A stretch of DNA of 64,000 bases from Denitrobacterium detoxificans (lineage in GTDB: Bacteria; Actinomycetota; Coriobacteriia; Coriobacteriales; Eggerthellaceae): contig NZ_SUUH01000002.1 in NCBI RefSeq assembly GCF_015062615.1, forward strand, positions 496,001 to 560,000. The letters are read 5' to 3'. A program made the translations under genes and the position numbers. The notes under the pieces are model-generated. The model was not told where the DNA came from. It did no database searches and worked only from the letters and a program-made list of their open reading frames with translations. The stretch's first letter is position 1; every line of letters begins with the position of its first letter. This document shows, in pieces, positions 33,636 through 42,357 of the stretch.

Positions 33636-34605
33636 GTAGGCTCACTTCGCCAGAATGAAGGTGCGCTTTGGAACCGTCCTCGAATTGAACGTGCAACGAC
33701 AGGTCGTCATCGATTCCCAGCGCCAGAGCCTCTTGCTCCCGTTTCCCGTCGATGACCGTGATGGTTTTGCCAACCACGAACGAGCGCGCTCGATATTCAT
33801 CGCGAAACGCTCCGAACGAATCCTTGTCGTAGAGCTCTACGAATTCCTTGATGATTGCACCTGCAAGAGCCGCACGCGTTCCTTGCTTGATCGTGGTGGA
33901 TATGGCCCCTGCTCGCTCGCGAATCTCTTCGGGGAATCCGCCTTCGGGCTCGTAGACGTTCACGCCAATGCCCACGACAGCATACGAGAGCATGCCCGTC
34001 TCAAGGTCGGTTGCCGCTTCGGTAAGGATGCCGCAAATCTTACGTTTTCCCAGATAAACATCGTTTACCCATTTGATGGAAGGCATCACGTCGAACAGCG
34101 ATTCCACGGCTCGGCAGGTTGCCACGGCCGCTACGGCAGTGATGGCGGAAGCCTCGGCGATGGGCATAGACGGGCGAATGAGGATGCTCAGATACACGCC
34201 GCGGTCGCCCAGGCTGAAAAACGAGCGCCCTCGCCTTCCCTTTCCGCTTTCCTGCTTGCTGGCTACCAGAGCGAATAGTTCGTCTTTCCCCTGTTCGGCA
34301 AGGGCCTTTACGTCGTTATTGGTGCTTCCCGTGGAAAAGACGACTTGCGTCTCAACGGGAAGCTTGGCATTAGCTAACGCGGCATCCAGGTCGCCCTTCG
34401 TAATGACGTCCTGATGCTCGGCCATGCGGTACCCGCGGTTTCGCTGCGCCTCGAAGCGATATCCCTCTTCTTCCAGCGTCTTGATGGCCTTCCAGATGGC
34501 GGCGCGTGATACTCCCAGCTGCTGTGCGGCGTCTTCTCCCGACACCCAGGTCTGGTTGAGCGCGGCCTGCGAAAGGAGCGTTAGAAGCTGTTCTCGGGTA
34601 CTCAT
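33628..34605 (-). CDS. birA: Bifunctional biotin ligase / biotin operon repressor BirA
   Basis: BirA biotinylates carboxylase carrier proteins and may repress biotin genes. The 325-residue protein has an N-terminal HTH (VSGEDAAQQLGVSRAAIWKA, 20-45), the ligase motif GKGRRGRSFFS (about 120), KWVNDVYLGKRKICGILTE and a C-terminal SH3-like domain. The ATG at 34605 follows GGGAAGG. It is 63 bases downstream of the mutase gene on the same strand, separated by a strong stem-loop. No biotin synthesis genes are nearby. Confidence 0.95.
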   Translation of the reverse strand: MSTREQLLTLLSQAALNQTWVSGEDAAQQLGVSRAAIWKAIKTLEEEGYRFEAQRNRGYRMAEHQDVITKGDLDAALANAKLPVETQVVFSTGSTNNDVKALAEQGKDELFALVASKQESGKGRRGRSFFSLGDRGVYLSILIRPSMPIAEASAITAVAAVATCRAVESLFDVMPSIKWVNDVYLGKRKICGILTEAATDLETGMLSYAVVGIGVNVYEPEGGFPEEIRERAGAISTTIKQGTRAALAGAIIKEFVELYDKDSFGAFRDEYRARSFVVGKTITVIDGKREQEALALGIDDDLSLHVQFEDGSKAHLHSGEVSLRV

Positions 34606-34620
34606 GGTGCCTTCCCATAC

Positions 34621-34647
34621 GTAGGGCGCACTCAAGGTGCGCCCTAC
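34621..34647 (-). other. 11-bp stem-loop between the mutase gene and birA
   Basis: GTAGGGCGCAC pairs perfectly with GTGCGCCCTAC around a 5-base loop. It lies just upstream of the birA ribosome site and lacks a T-tract on the minus strand, so it may act in mRNA processing or partial termination. Confidence 0.55.
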
Positions 34648-34668
34648 CCTGCTAGATGTTCTGATGCG

Positions 34669-36351
34669 TTACGAAAGCAGTTCGCGTGCGGCTGCTTCCA
34701 GCTTGCCAGTAAGCTCGTCGGCAAGCTCGGCCGTTTCGCCATTGCTGAACAGGTATGCCTTGATCTTGGGCTCCGTGCCGCTGGGGCGAATGATGACCTT
34801 GTTCATGTTCGGCAGGCGGAATTCCAACACGTTGGCCTTTGGAAGGTCATTGTAGCCGTCTTGATAATCGATGACCTCCTGGACGGGATATCCCGCGATT
34901 TCCGAGGGGGCCTGCGTACGCAGCGTGGACATGATGTCGGCCATCTTACGTGCGCCGTCGGCTCCGGGGAACGAGATACTCACCGTCTTGTTGCGGAAGT
35001 AGCCGTATTCGCGGTACAGCTCTTCGATGGCCTGAGCCAGGTTCATGCCGCGCTTGCGGTAGTGCTGGGCCATCTGGCAGATGATCATGCTGGCGCAGAT
35101 GGAGTCCTTGTCGCGCACGTGCGTGGCGGCCAGGTAGCCGTAGCTTTCCTCGAAGCCCAGTACATAGGCCTCTTCGCGTCCGGCGTTCACCAGGTCGGTG
35201 ATCACGTTGCCGATGTACTTGAAGCCGGTAAGCGTACGCTGAATGCGTACGCCCCAGTGAGCTGCGATCTTGTCGATCATAACCGTAGAAACGATAGTGC
35301 TCACGGCGACTGCATCGCTGGGAAGCTTACCTGCCTTGCTGCGCATGCGGCACAGGTAGTCGAGCATGAGAATGCCCACTTCGTTGCCCGTGAGCAACTG
35401 GTAGTCTCCCCCGTTCTTTACGGCGATGCCCACGCGGTCGGCGTCGGGGTCGGTGGCAAGCAGCAGGTCGGGATGCACGCGCTCGCACGTCTCGATGCCC
35501 TTTTCCATGGCCTCGCGGATCTCGGGGTTCGGGTACGGGCACGTGGGGAAATCGCCGTTCGGTTCGGCCTGCTCTTCCACCACGGTGACGTCGGTGACGC
35601 CAATGCGCTCGAACATGAGCGAATTGCATTCCAGGCCCGAGCCATTCAGCGGCGTGTACACGAGCTTCAGCGATACGTCGGAAGCGTCGGGGTCGGCCAT
35701 GCTGGCTTCCAGTTCGGCATCGATGAACGCGGTGATTACGCTGTCGTCGATCCAGTTGATGAGGCCCTGCTCCTCGTATTCTTCGAAGGAGGCCATTTCC
35801 AGCGTGCTGAACTCGTCGATGCCGGCGATGGCAGCGGAAATGTTGCTGGCAGCATCGCTGGTGATCTGGCAGCCGTCGGCGCCATACACCTTGTAGCCGT
35901 TGTATTCGGCGGGGTTATGGCTGGCCGTCATGCAGATACCCGCGGACGTGCCTAGGTGGCGCACGGCGAAGCTGAGTGCGGGAACGGGCTCGATGCGGGG
36001 ATAGATGAAGCTCTTGATACCCTGCGAGGCAAGGATGCGTGCGGTGTGGCGCACGAATTCGTTGCCCATGTTGCGGCTATCACGGGCGATGGCAACGGTG
36101 GGCTCGCTAAACGTGCTGTTCAGGTATGCGGCAACGCCCATGGTGGCCTTGCCTACCGTGTAGACGTTCATGCGATTGGTGCCGGCGCCGATGATGCCAC
36201 GCAGGCCCGCAGTGCCAAATTCCAGGTCTTGGAAGAAGGCATCGTCGATGGCCGATTCGTCGTTGGCATTCAGCAGTGCGTCGAGCTGTTCGCGAACAAT
36301 GGGGTCGGTGACCTTCTCGTTCCAGCGGTTTACTACGTCTTCCCTGATCAT
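34669..36351 (-). CDS. pgm: Phosphoglucomutase/phosphomannomutase family enzyme
   Basis: An alpha-D-phosphohexomutase interconverting hexose 1- and 6-phosphates. The 560-residue protein has all signature blocks: the N-terminal GTAGLRGIIG, the phosphoserine loop MTASHNPAEYNGYK (about 145), the metal loop TDPDADRVG (about 300), the sugar loop GFEESYGYL (about 405) and the phosphate site RPSGTEPKIKAY near the end. Length resembles the firmicute PgcA type. It is 12 bases from galE on the same strand, a UDP-glucose/galactose context. Confidence 0.94.
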   Translation of the reverse strand: MIREDVVNRWNEKVTDPIVREQLDALLNANDESAIDDAFFQDLEFGTAGLRGIIGAGTNRMNVYTVGKATMGVAAYLNSTFSEPTVAIARDSRNMGNEFVRHTARILASQGIKSFIYPRIEPVPALSFAVRHLGTSAGICMTASHNPAEYNGYKVYGADGCQITSDAASNISAAIAGIDEFSTLEMASFEEYEEQGLINWIDDSVITAFIDAELEASMADPDASDVSLKLVYTPLNGSGLECNSLMFERIGVTDVTVVEEQAEPNGDFPTCPYPNPEIREAMEKGIETCERVHPDLLLATDPDADRVGIAVKNGGDYQLLTGNEVGILMLDYLCRMRSKAGKLPSDAVAVSTIVSTVMIDKIAAHWGVRIQRTLTGFKYIGNVITDLVNAGREEAYVLGFEESYGYLAATHVRDKDSICASMIICQMAQHYRKRGMNLAQAIEELYREYGYFRNKTVSISFPGADGARKMADIMSTLRTQAPSEIAGYPVQEVIDYQDGYNDLPKANVLEFRLPNMNKVIIRPSGTEPKIKAYLFSNGETAELADELTGKLEAAARELLS

Positions 36352-36363
36352 GAGGCTACCTAT

Positions 36364-37383
36364 CTAGTCGGCGTATCCGTTGGGGTTGTTCTTCTGCCAG
36401 TTCCAGCTATCGCGGCACATGGTCTCGATGCCGTATTCCGCCTTCCAGCCAAGCTCGGCTTCGGCTTTGGCTGCGCTTGCGTAGCACTGGGCGATGTCGC
36501 CTGCGCGACGAGGCTTAATCTGGTACGGAACGTCGACGCCCGTGGCGGAGATGAACGCCTTCACCACGTCGAGGACGCTATAACCCACGCCCGTGCCCAG
36601 GTTCCACACGTGCACGCCCGTTTGGCCTGCGGTAGCCTGGAGCGTTTTTACGTGGCCGCGCGCCAGGTCGACTACGTGGATGTAATCGCGCACGCCCGTT
36701 CCATCGGGGGTGTCGTAATCATCGCCGAAGACGCCCAGGCATTCCAGCTTGCCCAACGCCACCTGCGTGATGTAGGGCATAAGGTTGTTGGGGATGCCGT
36801 TCGGGTCTTCGCCCATAAGGCCGCTAGGATGCGCGCCGATGGGGTTAAAGTAGCGAAGCAGCGAAACGTTCCATTCGTTGTCGCTTACCCACATGTCATG
36901 AAGCATCTGCTCGAGCATCTTCTTCGTCTGGCCATACGGGTTCGTGGGGTTGCCCAGCGGACATTCTTCCGTGATGGGCACGAAAGCAGGGTCGCCGTAC
37001 ACCGTGGCCGAAGAGCTGAAGATGATGTTCTTCACGCCATGATTTCGCATGACGTCGAGGAGGATCAGCGTGCCCTCGATGTTGTTCTGGTAGTACTCCC
37101 AGGGCTTTACGACGCTCTCGCCCACTGCCTTCAGACCGGCAAAATGGATAACCGAGGAGATGTTCTCGGCGTCGAAGATCGCCTCAATCGCGGGGCGATC
37201 GAGCATGTCGGCCTTGTAGAAACGCGGACGGGTTCCCGTGATCTGCTCGATGCGATTCAGGGACTCTTCCTTCGAGTTAACGAGATTGTCAAAGACGACG
37301 ACATCGTAACCCGCGTTGATGAGCTCGACGCAGGTGTGGCTTCCGATGAAGCCCGTGCCACCGGTAACCAGGATGGTTTCCAT
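36364..37383 (-). CDS. galE: UDP-glucose 4-epimerase
   Basis: GalE interconverts UDP-glucose and UDP-galactose for envelope glycans. The 339-residue short-chain dehydrogenase-like protein has the NAD-binding TGGTGFIGSH (7-16) and the catalytic YGQTKK (Tyr-x3-Lys). The C-terminal end is W-K-A-E-Y-G-I-E with the typical GalE ending. ATG 37383 follows AAAGGAG. It is first in a galE-pgm-birA run and divergent from the prenyltransferase gene. Confidence 0.95.
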   Translation of the reverse strand: METILVTGGTGFIGSHTCVELINAGYDVVVFDNLVNSKEESLNRIEQITGTRPRFYKADMLDRPAIEAIFDAENISSVIHFAGLKAVGESVVKPWEYYQNNIEGTLILLDVMRNHGVKNIIFSSSATVYGDPAFVPITEECPLGNPTNPYGQTKKMLEQMLHDMWVSDNEWNVSLLRYFNPIGAHPSGLMGEDPNGIPNNLMPYITQVALGKLECLGVFGDDYDTPDGTGVRDYIHVVDLARGHVKTLQATAGQTGVHVWNLGTGVGYSVLDVVKAFISATGVDVPYQIKPRRAGDIAQCYASAAKAEAELGWKAEYGIETMCRDSWNWQKNNPNGYAD

Positions 37384-37549
37384 GCACGCTCCTTTGCGTT
37401 AGGTAGTAGAAACGGCCTTGCGGCCATTCCCCAGTGTAGCGCCAACGCTTCGAGCGCGCCTAACTTGCGTGAAAACATCACTCTCTTCTGGTGTTTAGGG
37501 TATAGTACATACGGCTTAGACGAGTGTTGCAGCGAGAGAAAGCGATTTC

Positions 37550-38494
37550 ATGGCCGACGAGAAAACGTATCAACCCCTTACTCCCACGTTCATGGTGCAG
37601 CTTGCCGCGCCCCATACGTGGGCGGCTTCCATCTTCCCCGTTCTTCTGGCCAGCTGCCTCGCCTTCGTGTTCAATGCGTCTGTGGGCAAGCCCACGAGCG
37701 TTTCCTCCGTTTTGGTCCTGCTTGCCATCAGCGTGCTGCTGCAAAGCGCCGTGAACACCATCAACGATTACTTCGATTATGTGAAGGGCACCGACACCGA
37801 GGAGAATCAGCTCGACCCCACCGATGCCGTGCTCGTGTACAACAACGTCAACCCTCGTCATGCGCTTGCCTACGCCATCGGACTCATCGTTGTTGCCTTT
37901 GTGCTGGGCGTATACTGCATCGTTATTGCGGGTATCGCTCCGCTCGTCATCGCCCTCATTGGCGTGGTTGTGATCTTCCTGTACTCGGGCGGCAAGCTCC
38001 CCATTTCCTATCTTCCCTTGGGCGAACTTGCCAGTGGCTTCACCATGGGCGGCCTCATCACACTGGCGAGCTACCAGGTGCTCACGGGTTCGCTCGACTT
38101 CATGGTGCTTGTCTATTCCATCCCCGAGATCCTGGGCATTGCACTCATCATGCTCACGAACAACGGCTGTGACATCGAAAAGGACACGGAAGCGAATCGC
38201 AAGACGCTCCCCGTGCTGCTTGGGCATGAGCGCACGGTGAAGCTCTATCACGGCGTCGTGTATGCCTGGGTGCTCTCCATCTGCGTCATTGTTGGCGTGG
38301 TCTTCACCCCTGGCGCCATTGTGTTGCCGTTTATGCTACTCGCGGCTCATGCGCCGGGACGCATGCTGCTGGCGAATCCGCTTACCGCGCAGTCTCGCGC
38401 AGGTGCTTTCGGCCAGTGCTCCACCTTGAACATTCTGTTCGGCTCGTTCTACGGCCTCTGCATCCTTGCCTCTACGGTGACGCTCACGCTCTAG
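37550..38494 (+). CDS. UbiA-family prenyltransferase, MenA-like
   Basis: A 314-residue membrane protein with eight or nine predicted helices. It has both aspartate-rich motifs of the UbiA family: NDYFDYVKGTD (about 72-82, first motif) and DIEKDTEANRKTLPVLLG (about 205-222, second motif). The closest functional group is MenA/MqnP, which prenylates naphthoate in menaquinone synthesis, fitting an anaerobe that uses menaquinone-linked reductases. Other quinone genes are not present, so the exact acceptor is not proved. The gene stands alone, divergent from galE; a palindromic repeat follows the stop at once. Confidence 0.88.
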   Translation: MADEKTYQPLTPTFMVQLAAPHTWAASIFPVLLASCLAFVFNASVGKPTSVSSVLVLLAISVLLQSAVNTINDYFDYVKGTDTEENQLDPTDAVLVYNNVNPRHALAYAIGLIVVAFVLGVYCIVIAGIAPLVIALIGVVVIFLYSGGKLPISYLPLGELASGFTMGGLITLASYQVLTGSLDFMVLVYSIPEILGIALIMLTNNGCDIEKDTEANRKTLPVLLGHERTVKLYHGVVYAWVLSICVIVGVVFTPGAIVLPFMLLAAHAPGRMLLANPLTAQSRAGAFGQCSTLNILFGSFYGLCILASTVTLTL

Positions 38495-38523
38495 GATTCT
38501 TCTACTTAGAGTTACTCTAAGTA
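38495..38523. repeat. Exact 29-bp copy of the merR operator region
   Basis: Begins directly after the prenyltransferase stop and is identical base for base to 29491-29519: GATTCTTC followed by the palindrome with arms TACTTAGAG/CTCTAAGTA around TTA. It lies between two convergent genes, and the -10 of the merR copy is not kept here (TAGTGC). It could be a distal operator, a decoy site or a bidirectional stem-loop. Confidence 0.85.
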
Positions 38524-38530
38524 GTGCAAG

Positions 38531-39475
38531 CTATGCCTGCCACGCAATTTGGATGCGATTGTGCAGGTTGTCGAACGACGCATGTGGAAGCAGCTCTTCG
38601 GGCGTAAGCGGTTCGAATTCCGGAATGAGCCCTGCTACGTGCGCGATATGCCCCACTACTCCCCTTGCGTTTCCGTATTGGGCAAGCAGCTGTTCGAGCG
38701 AGGCGTCGTGATCGCGTTTGGAAAGGCGCCTGTTTTCCCGTTCCACCAGTAACGGAACGTGTCCGTATGTGGGCTGGTCGAAGCCGAGTTCCTGCTGCAG
38801 GAAGATCTGCTGGGGCGTGCTACAGAGCAAGTCGACGCCCCGAATGACCGTGTTCACGCCCTGGGCCGCGTCGTCTACCACCACGGCGAGTTGGTACGCG
38901 TATGCGCCATCGCTGCGCCGGATGAGGAAGTCGCCGCAGTCCTCGCTGAGCTGCTGGCCATACTCCCCTTGGAAGAGGTCGGAAAGGCGTATGGTGCGCT
39001 CTGGCACCTGAATGCGCCACGCGGGCTTGCGCGATTGCGAACGTGCCTCTCTTTCTTCGGGTGAAAGATCGCGGCACGTACCAGGGTAGACGTGCTTCTC
39101 GCCCTTATGCGGCGCCGAGGCGGCGTGCAGGTCGGCACGCGTGCAGAAGCATGGGTAGATGCGATTGCGCTTCCCCAGTTCGTTATACGCATCGCGATAC
39201 ACGTTCGTTCGCGTGCTCTGGTACATGATGGTGCCATCCCATCCTAGGCCGAGCATGCTGTAGTCCGCCTTAATCTGCTCGGCGTAGGCGGGCTTGCAGC
39301 GTTGCGGGTCCAGGTCTTCAATGCGAAGGACCACTTCCCCACCCCGCTGCTTGCAGTAAAGCCAGGTAACCAGGGATGCGTAGATGTTGCCCGCGTGCAT
39401 GCGGCCCGTGGGCGAAGGCGCAAAGCGCCCTCGTGGAACGGGATGGCTGCTATCGGGTGTTTCGGGAAGCGTCAT
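38531..39475 (-). CDS. gluQ: Glutamyl-queuosine tRNA(Asp) synthetase
   Basis: GluQ-RS attaches glutamate to queuosine in tRNA-Asp. It resembles the catalytic half of GluRS without the anticodon domain. The 314-residue protein has the HIGH-like APSPTGRMHAGN (about 19-30), the zinc site CFCTR...C (about 105-130) and the KMSKS-like RLSKRD (about 250). The short length and zinc cysteines separate it from GluRS. ATG 39475 follows iorB by 9 bases. It is the last gene of the operon running from pgsA2. Confidence 0.93.
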   Translation of the reverse strand: MTLPETPDSSHPVPRGRFAPSPTGRMHAGNIYASLVTWLYCKQRGGEVVLRIEDLDPQRCKPAYAEQIKADYSMLGLGWDGTIMYQSTRTNVYRDAYNELGKRNRIYPCFCTRADLHAASAPHKGEKHVYPGTCRDLSPEEREARSQSRKPAWRIQVPERTIRLSDLFQGEYGQQLSEDCGDFLIRRSDGAYAYQLAVVVDDAAQGVNTVIRGVDLLCSTPQQIFLQQELGFDQPTYGHVPLLVERENRRLSKRDHDASLEQLLAQYGNARGVVGHIAHVAGLIPEFEPLTPEELLPHASFDNLHNRIQIAWQA

Positions 39476-39484
39476 GCGCGCCGC

Positions 39485-40090
39485 TTACGAGCGGTTCGCC
39501 TCGCTCGCAACGCTCTGGACGCCACGATGGAAGGAGTCGATGTTCATGTCGATCGTTTTGGGCGGCACCTTCAGGCGAATCTGCTCTTCCCAGCTTTCCA
39601 GCGAGAAGGGCATGTTGGCAGCCAGGGCGCCCAACAGTACGACGTTTGCGCACTTCAAGGAGCCAGCTTCGCGTGCGTGCTTGTTGGCGTCGACTAGTTG
39701 CGCGTTGTATGCACCCAGGCGCTCGTGAACGCGCTTGGGCATGGATGCCTTGCCGGTGAGCACGGGCAGCGGCTTGATGGACACGTCGTTGACCAGCAGC
39801 TTTCCGCTCTGCGCCAGGAACGGCAGATTACGCAGGGCTTCCGTTGCCTCGAAGCAGAGCAGGTAGTCGGCCGAACCACGGTCGCAGACCATGGAGTGAA
39901 CTTGCTCGCCAAGACGCACGACGGTGGTAACCGAGCCGCCACGCTGAGCCATACCATGGATTTCGGAGAGCTTCACCTGAAGGCCGTTAGAAATGGCCGT
40001 TTTCGCAAGCAGATCGGCGGCAAGAATGGTGCCCTGCCCGCCTACGCCCGCCAGCAGTACCGTAGTGGCGCCGTCGCTGTACACGCTCAT
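39485..40090 (-). CDS. iorB: Indolepyruvate:ferredoxin oxidoreductase, beta subunit
   Basis: The small subunit of a ferredoxin-dependent 2-oxoacid oxidoreductase for aryl pyruvates. The 201-residue protein has the Rossmann-like start VLLAGVGGQGTILAADLLAK, MAQRGGSVTTVVRLG and the typical gamma-domain layout. ATG 40090 overlaps the iorA stop (ATGA); the longer frame upstream is a shadow of iorA. Subunit A carries TPP and the Fe-S clusters. Confidence 0.95.
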   Translation of the reverse strand: MSVYSDGATTVLLAGVGGQGTILAADLLAKTAISNGLQVKLSEIHGMAQRGGSVTTVVRLGEQVHSMVCDRGSADYLLCFEATEALRNLPFLAQSGKLLVNDVSIKPLPVLTGKASMPKRVHERLGAYNAQLVDANKHAREAGSLKCANVVLLGALAANMPFSLESWEEQIRLKVPPKTIDMNIDSFHRGVQSVASEANRS

Positions 40091-41841
40091 CGAAGTGCTC
40101 CTTCCATGCGCACGATGGCGCCAAATCCGCAGTATGCCTTGCACTGGCCGCAACCGACGCATTGGTCGGGGTCGATGCAGGCCTCGCCCGTTTCCTCGAT
40201 GCGCGCGATGGCCGGACAGCCCAGCGTTACGCATACGCCGCAGGCACGGCAATCGGACGTGATCGTGTACGGTGCCTGACGTTCGAATACTTTCTTGAGC
40301 AGCACGCAGGGGCTGCGGAAGATGATGACCGAAAGCTCGTCGGTGCGGGACGTGGCGTCCTTGATGGCGGCACGTACGTCCTTCATGTTGTTGGGGTTTA
40401 CCACCTGGACGTCGCTGATGCCCAGCGAGCGCACCATGCCCTCCAGGTCGAGTTCGCGCGACGGGCGGTTTTGCAGGGTAATGCCGTTGAAGGGATTACC
40501 CTGATGGCCCGTCATGCCCGTGGTGCGGTTGTCGAGGATGCAGATGGTGCCCGCACCCTTGTTGTATGCCGTGGAAAGGAGACTCGTGAAGCCCGAATGG
40601 CCAAACGTGCTATCGCCGATGACGGCTACGACGGGTTGATGGTCGGTTCCCGCAAGAGCCAGCTCGAAGCCGTGCGCCATGGAAATGGATGCGCCCATGT
40701 CGAGCGTGGAATCCATGCCGGCAAGCGGCGGCAGCGCACCCAGCGTGTAGCAGCCAATATCGCCCGTTACGATGCACTTTGCACGCGAGAGTTCCTTGAA
40801 CACCAGGCGATGCGGACAGCCAGCGCACAGCGCCGGCGGACGTCCGGGAACGTCGTCCTGGGTGGGAAGCTCTTCGGGCAGCGCAAGGCCGAACGCGGAG
40901 CGGATGATGCCTGGCGTAAGCTCCCCCTCTTTGGGAAGCGCATGCGCGGGAGGCTCGGAAATCGCTACGCCCGTAGCCTTTACCTGCATGGACAGATAGT
41001 CGGAACCCTCTTCCACCACGTAGAGAGCATCTACGTGGTTGGCAAGCTTGGCAATGAGTCCCGTGGCAATGGGCCAGGTGATGCCAAGCTTCAGGATGGA
41101 TGCGTTGGGAAGTGCGTCGCGCACGTACTGGTACGATGCGCCGGCGCAAATCACGCCAATGGACGTATCGTTGAGCTCGAGGCGGTTTAGCGGGCTCGTT
41201 TCGGCCCATTGTGCCACCTGCGCGATGCGGGCGTCGAGCGACGTGCGACGTGGTTTGGCGTAGGCGGGCATCATGACCCACTTGGAAGGGTCCTTTTCGT
41301 AGGGAATGAGCTCGCGTTCCACGCGCTCGCCAACTTCAACAGGCGATTTGGCATGGCTTACGCGCACCGTGCTGCGCACGAAGAAAGGAATGTCGAAACG
41401 CTCCGATGCCTCGAAGGCCTGCATGGTGTATTCCCGGGCCTCGGCGGAATCGGAAGGCTCTACAACGGGGATATGCGCGCCCTGTGCGTGGAAGCGCGTG
41501 TCCTGCTCGTTCTGGCTGGAATGCATGCCCGGGTCGTCGGCGGCAAGAACCACCAAACCTCCGTTCACGCCTGTGTAGGCAGCGGTGTACAGGGGGTCGG
41601 CGGCAACGTTCACGCCCACATGCTTCATGGTGGCCAGCACGCGCGCGCCGGCAGCGCTTGCGCCTACGGCCACCTCCACGGCAACCTTCTCGTTGGCGCA
41701 CCATTCGGCGTACACGTTTTCCTTCGCGCCGAAGGACTCCATGGTTTCCGTGCTGGGCGTACCCGGATATCCAACGCCAATGCGCGCGCCTGCTTCCCAG
41801 GCGCCCTGGGCGATGGCCTCGTTGCCGGACAAGAGCTGCAT
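40087..41841 (-). CDS. iorA: Indolepyruvate:ferredoxin oxidoreductase, alpha subunit
   Basis: The TPP-dependent subunit oxidising indole-, phenyl- and hydroxyphenyl-pyruvate to acyl-CoA with reduction of ferredoxin. The 584-residue protein has the N-terminal pyrimidine domain (GNEAIAQGAWEAGARIGVGY followed by PGTPST), the TPP motif GDIGCYTLG...GDSTFGHSG...NKGAGTICILDN, and a C-terminal double [4Fe-4S] ferredoxin domain (CRACGVCVTLGCP and CVGCGQCKAYC). ATG 41841 follows GAGAAGGGG. The reduced ferredoxin is a natural donor for the Ech hydrogenase encoded 5 kb upstream on the same strand. Confidence 0.96.
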   Translation of the reverse strand: MQLLSGNEAIAQGAWEAGARIGVGYPGTPSTETMESFGAKENVYAEWCANEKVAVEVAVGASAAGARVLATMKHVGVNVAADPLYTAAYTGVNGGLVVLAADDPGMHSSQNEQDTRFHAQGAHIPVVEPSDSAEAREYTMQAFEASERFDIPFFVRSTVRVSHAKSPVEVGERVERELIPYEKDPSKWVMMPAYAKPRRTSLDARIAQVAQWAETSPLNRLELNDTSIGVICAGASYQYVRDALPNASILKLGITWPIATGLIAKLANHVDALYVVEEGSDYLSMQVKATGVAISEPPAHALPKEGELTPGIIRSAFGLALPEELPTQDDVPGRPPALCAGCPHRLVFKELSRAKCIVTGDIGCYTLGALPPLAGMDSTLDMGASISMAHGFELALAGTDHQPVVAVIGDSTFGHSGFTSLLSTAYNKGAGTICILDNRTTGMTGHQGNPFNGITLQNRPSRELDLEGMVRSLGISDVQVVNPNNMKDVRAAIKDATSRTDELSVIIFRSPCVLLKKVFERQAPYTITSDCRACGVCVTLGCPAIARIEETGEACIDPDQCVGCGQCKAYCGFGAIVRMEGALR

Positions 41842-41875
41842 GCGATCCCCTTCTCTTGGATTGTGTTGTGCAGGC

Positions 41876-42331
41876 TTATTCGCTGTACAGGAGGCAGAAT
41901 GCCCCAATCTGAACGATGTCGTCCTTTTCCAGAACGCGCTGGGTGATGTTTTCGTTGTTGATCCAAACGCCGTTGAAGCTATCCTCGTCGCGGATGGCGA
42001 AGCGGTCGCCTACGGGCATGACAACGGCATGATGACGGGAAACCGTCATGTCGTTCAGGAAGATATCGCACTTGGGCGAGCGTCCGATGGTGAGCTCGCG
42101 TGCCTCGAGGGAGTATTGCGTATCGATCTGCTGCGGCCCGCGTACCACGGTGAACGATGCGCTCGGCTGCGCAGCGACCTTGGCCTCAGCAGCCTGCTTG
42201 TCGCGCGGTGCGTCGTCGTTCAGGTTGATGGGCTGGAACTTCTGCGTGGAGCCCGTGAGCTTGAAACCGCACGACGGACACGCCGCATCCTGCGGGCTCA
42301 CCGGACCATTGCATACGGGGCATGTTTCCAT
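41876..42331 (-). CDS. Zinc-ribbon and FHA domain protein
   Basis: 151 residues. An N-terminal double CxxC zinc ribbon (CPVCNG...CPSCG, residues 4-21), a polar linker, then a forkhead-associated domain (about 80-150) with the phosphothreonine-binding residues GRSPKCDIFLND and SRHHAVV and the NGVWINN turn. FHA proteins of actinobacteria read Ser/Thr kinase signals, often at the cell wall. Its place directly after dacA suggests wall-linked signalling. No PknB-type kinase is in the window. ATG 42331 follows AAAGGATG. Confidence 0.88.
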   Translation of the reverse strand: METCPVCNGPVSPQDAACPSCGFKLTGSTQKFQPINLNDDAPRDKQAAEAKVAAQPSASFTVVRGPQQIDTQYSLEARELTIGRSPKCDIFLNDMTVSRHHAVVMPVGDRFAIRDEDSFNGVWINNENITQRVLEKDDIVQIGAFCLLYSE

Positions 42332-42357
42332 GTGACATCCTTTCACGCGGAGTCTTG

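Noticed and set aside
34861..38172. Long plus-strand frames opposite the mutase and galE (364 and 738 residues)
   Set aside because: Mirror frames of two clear minus-strand enzymes; the second also runs into the prenyltransferase gene in another frame.
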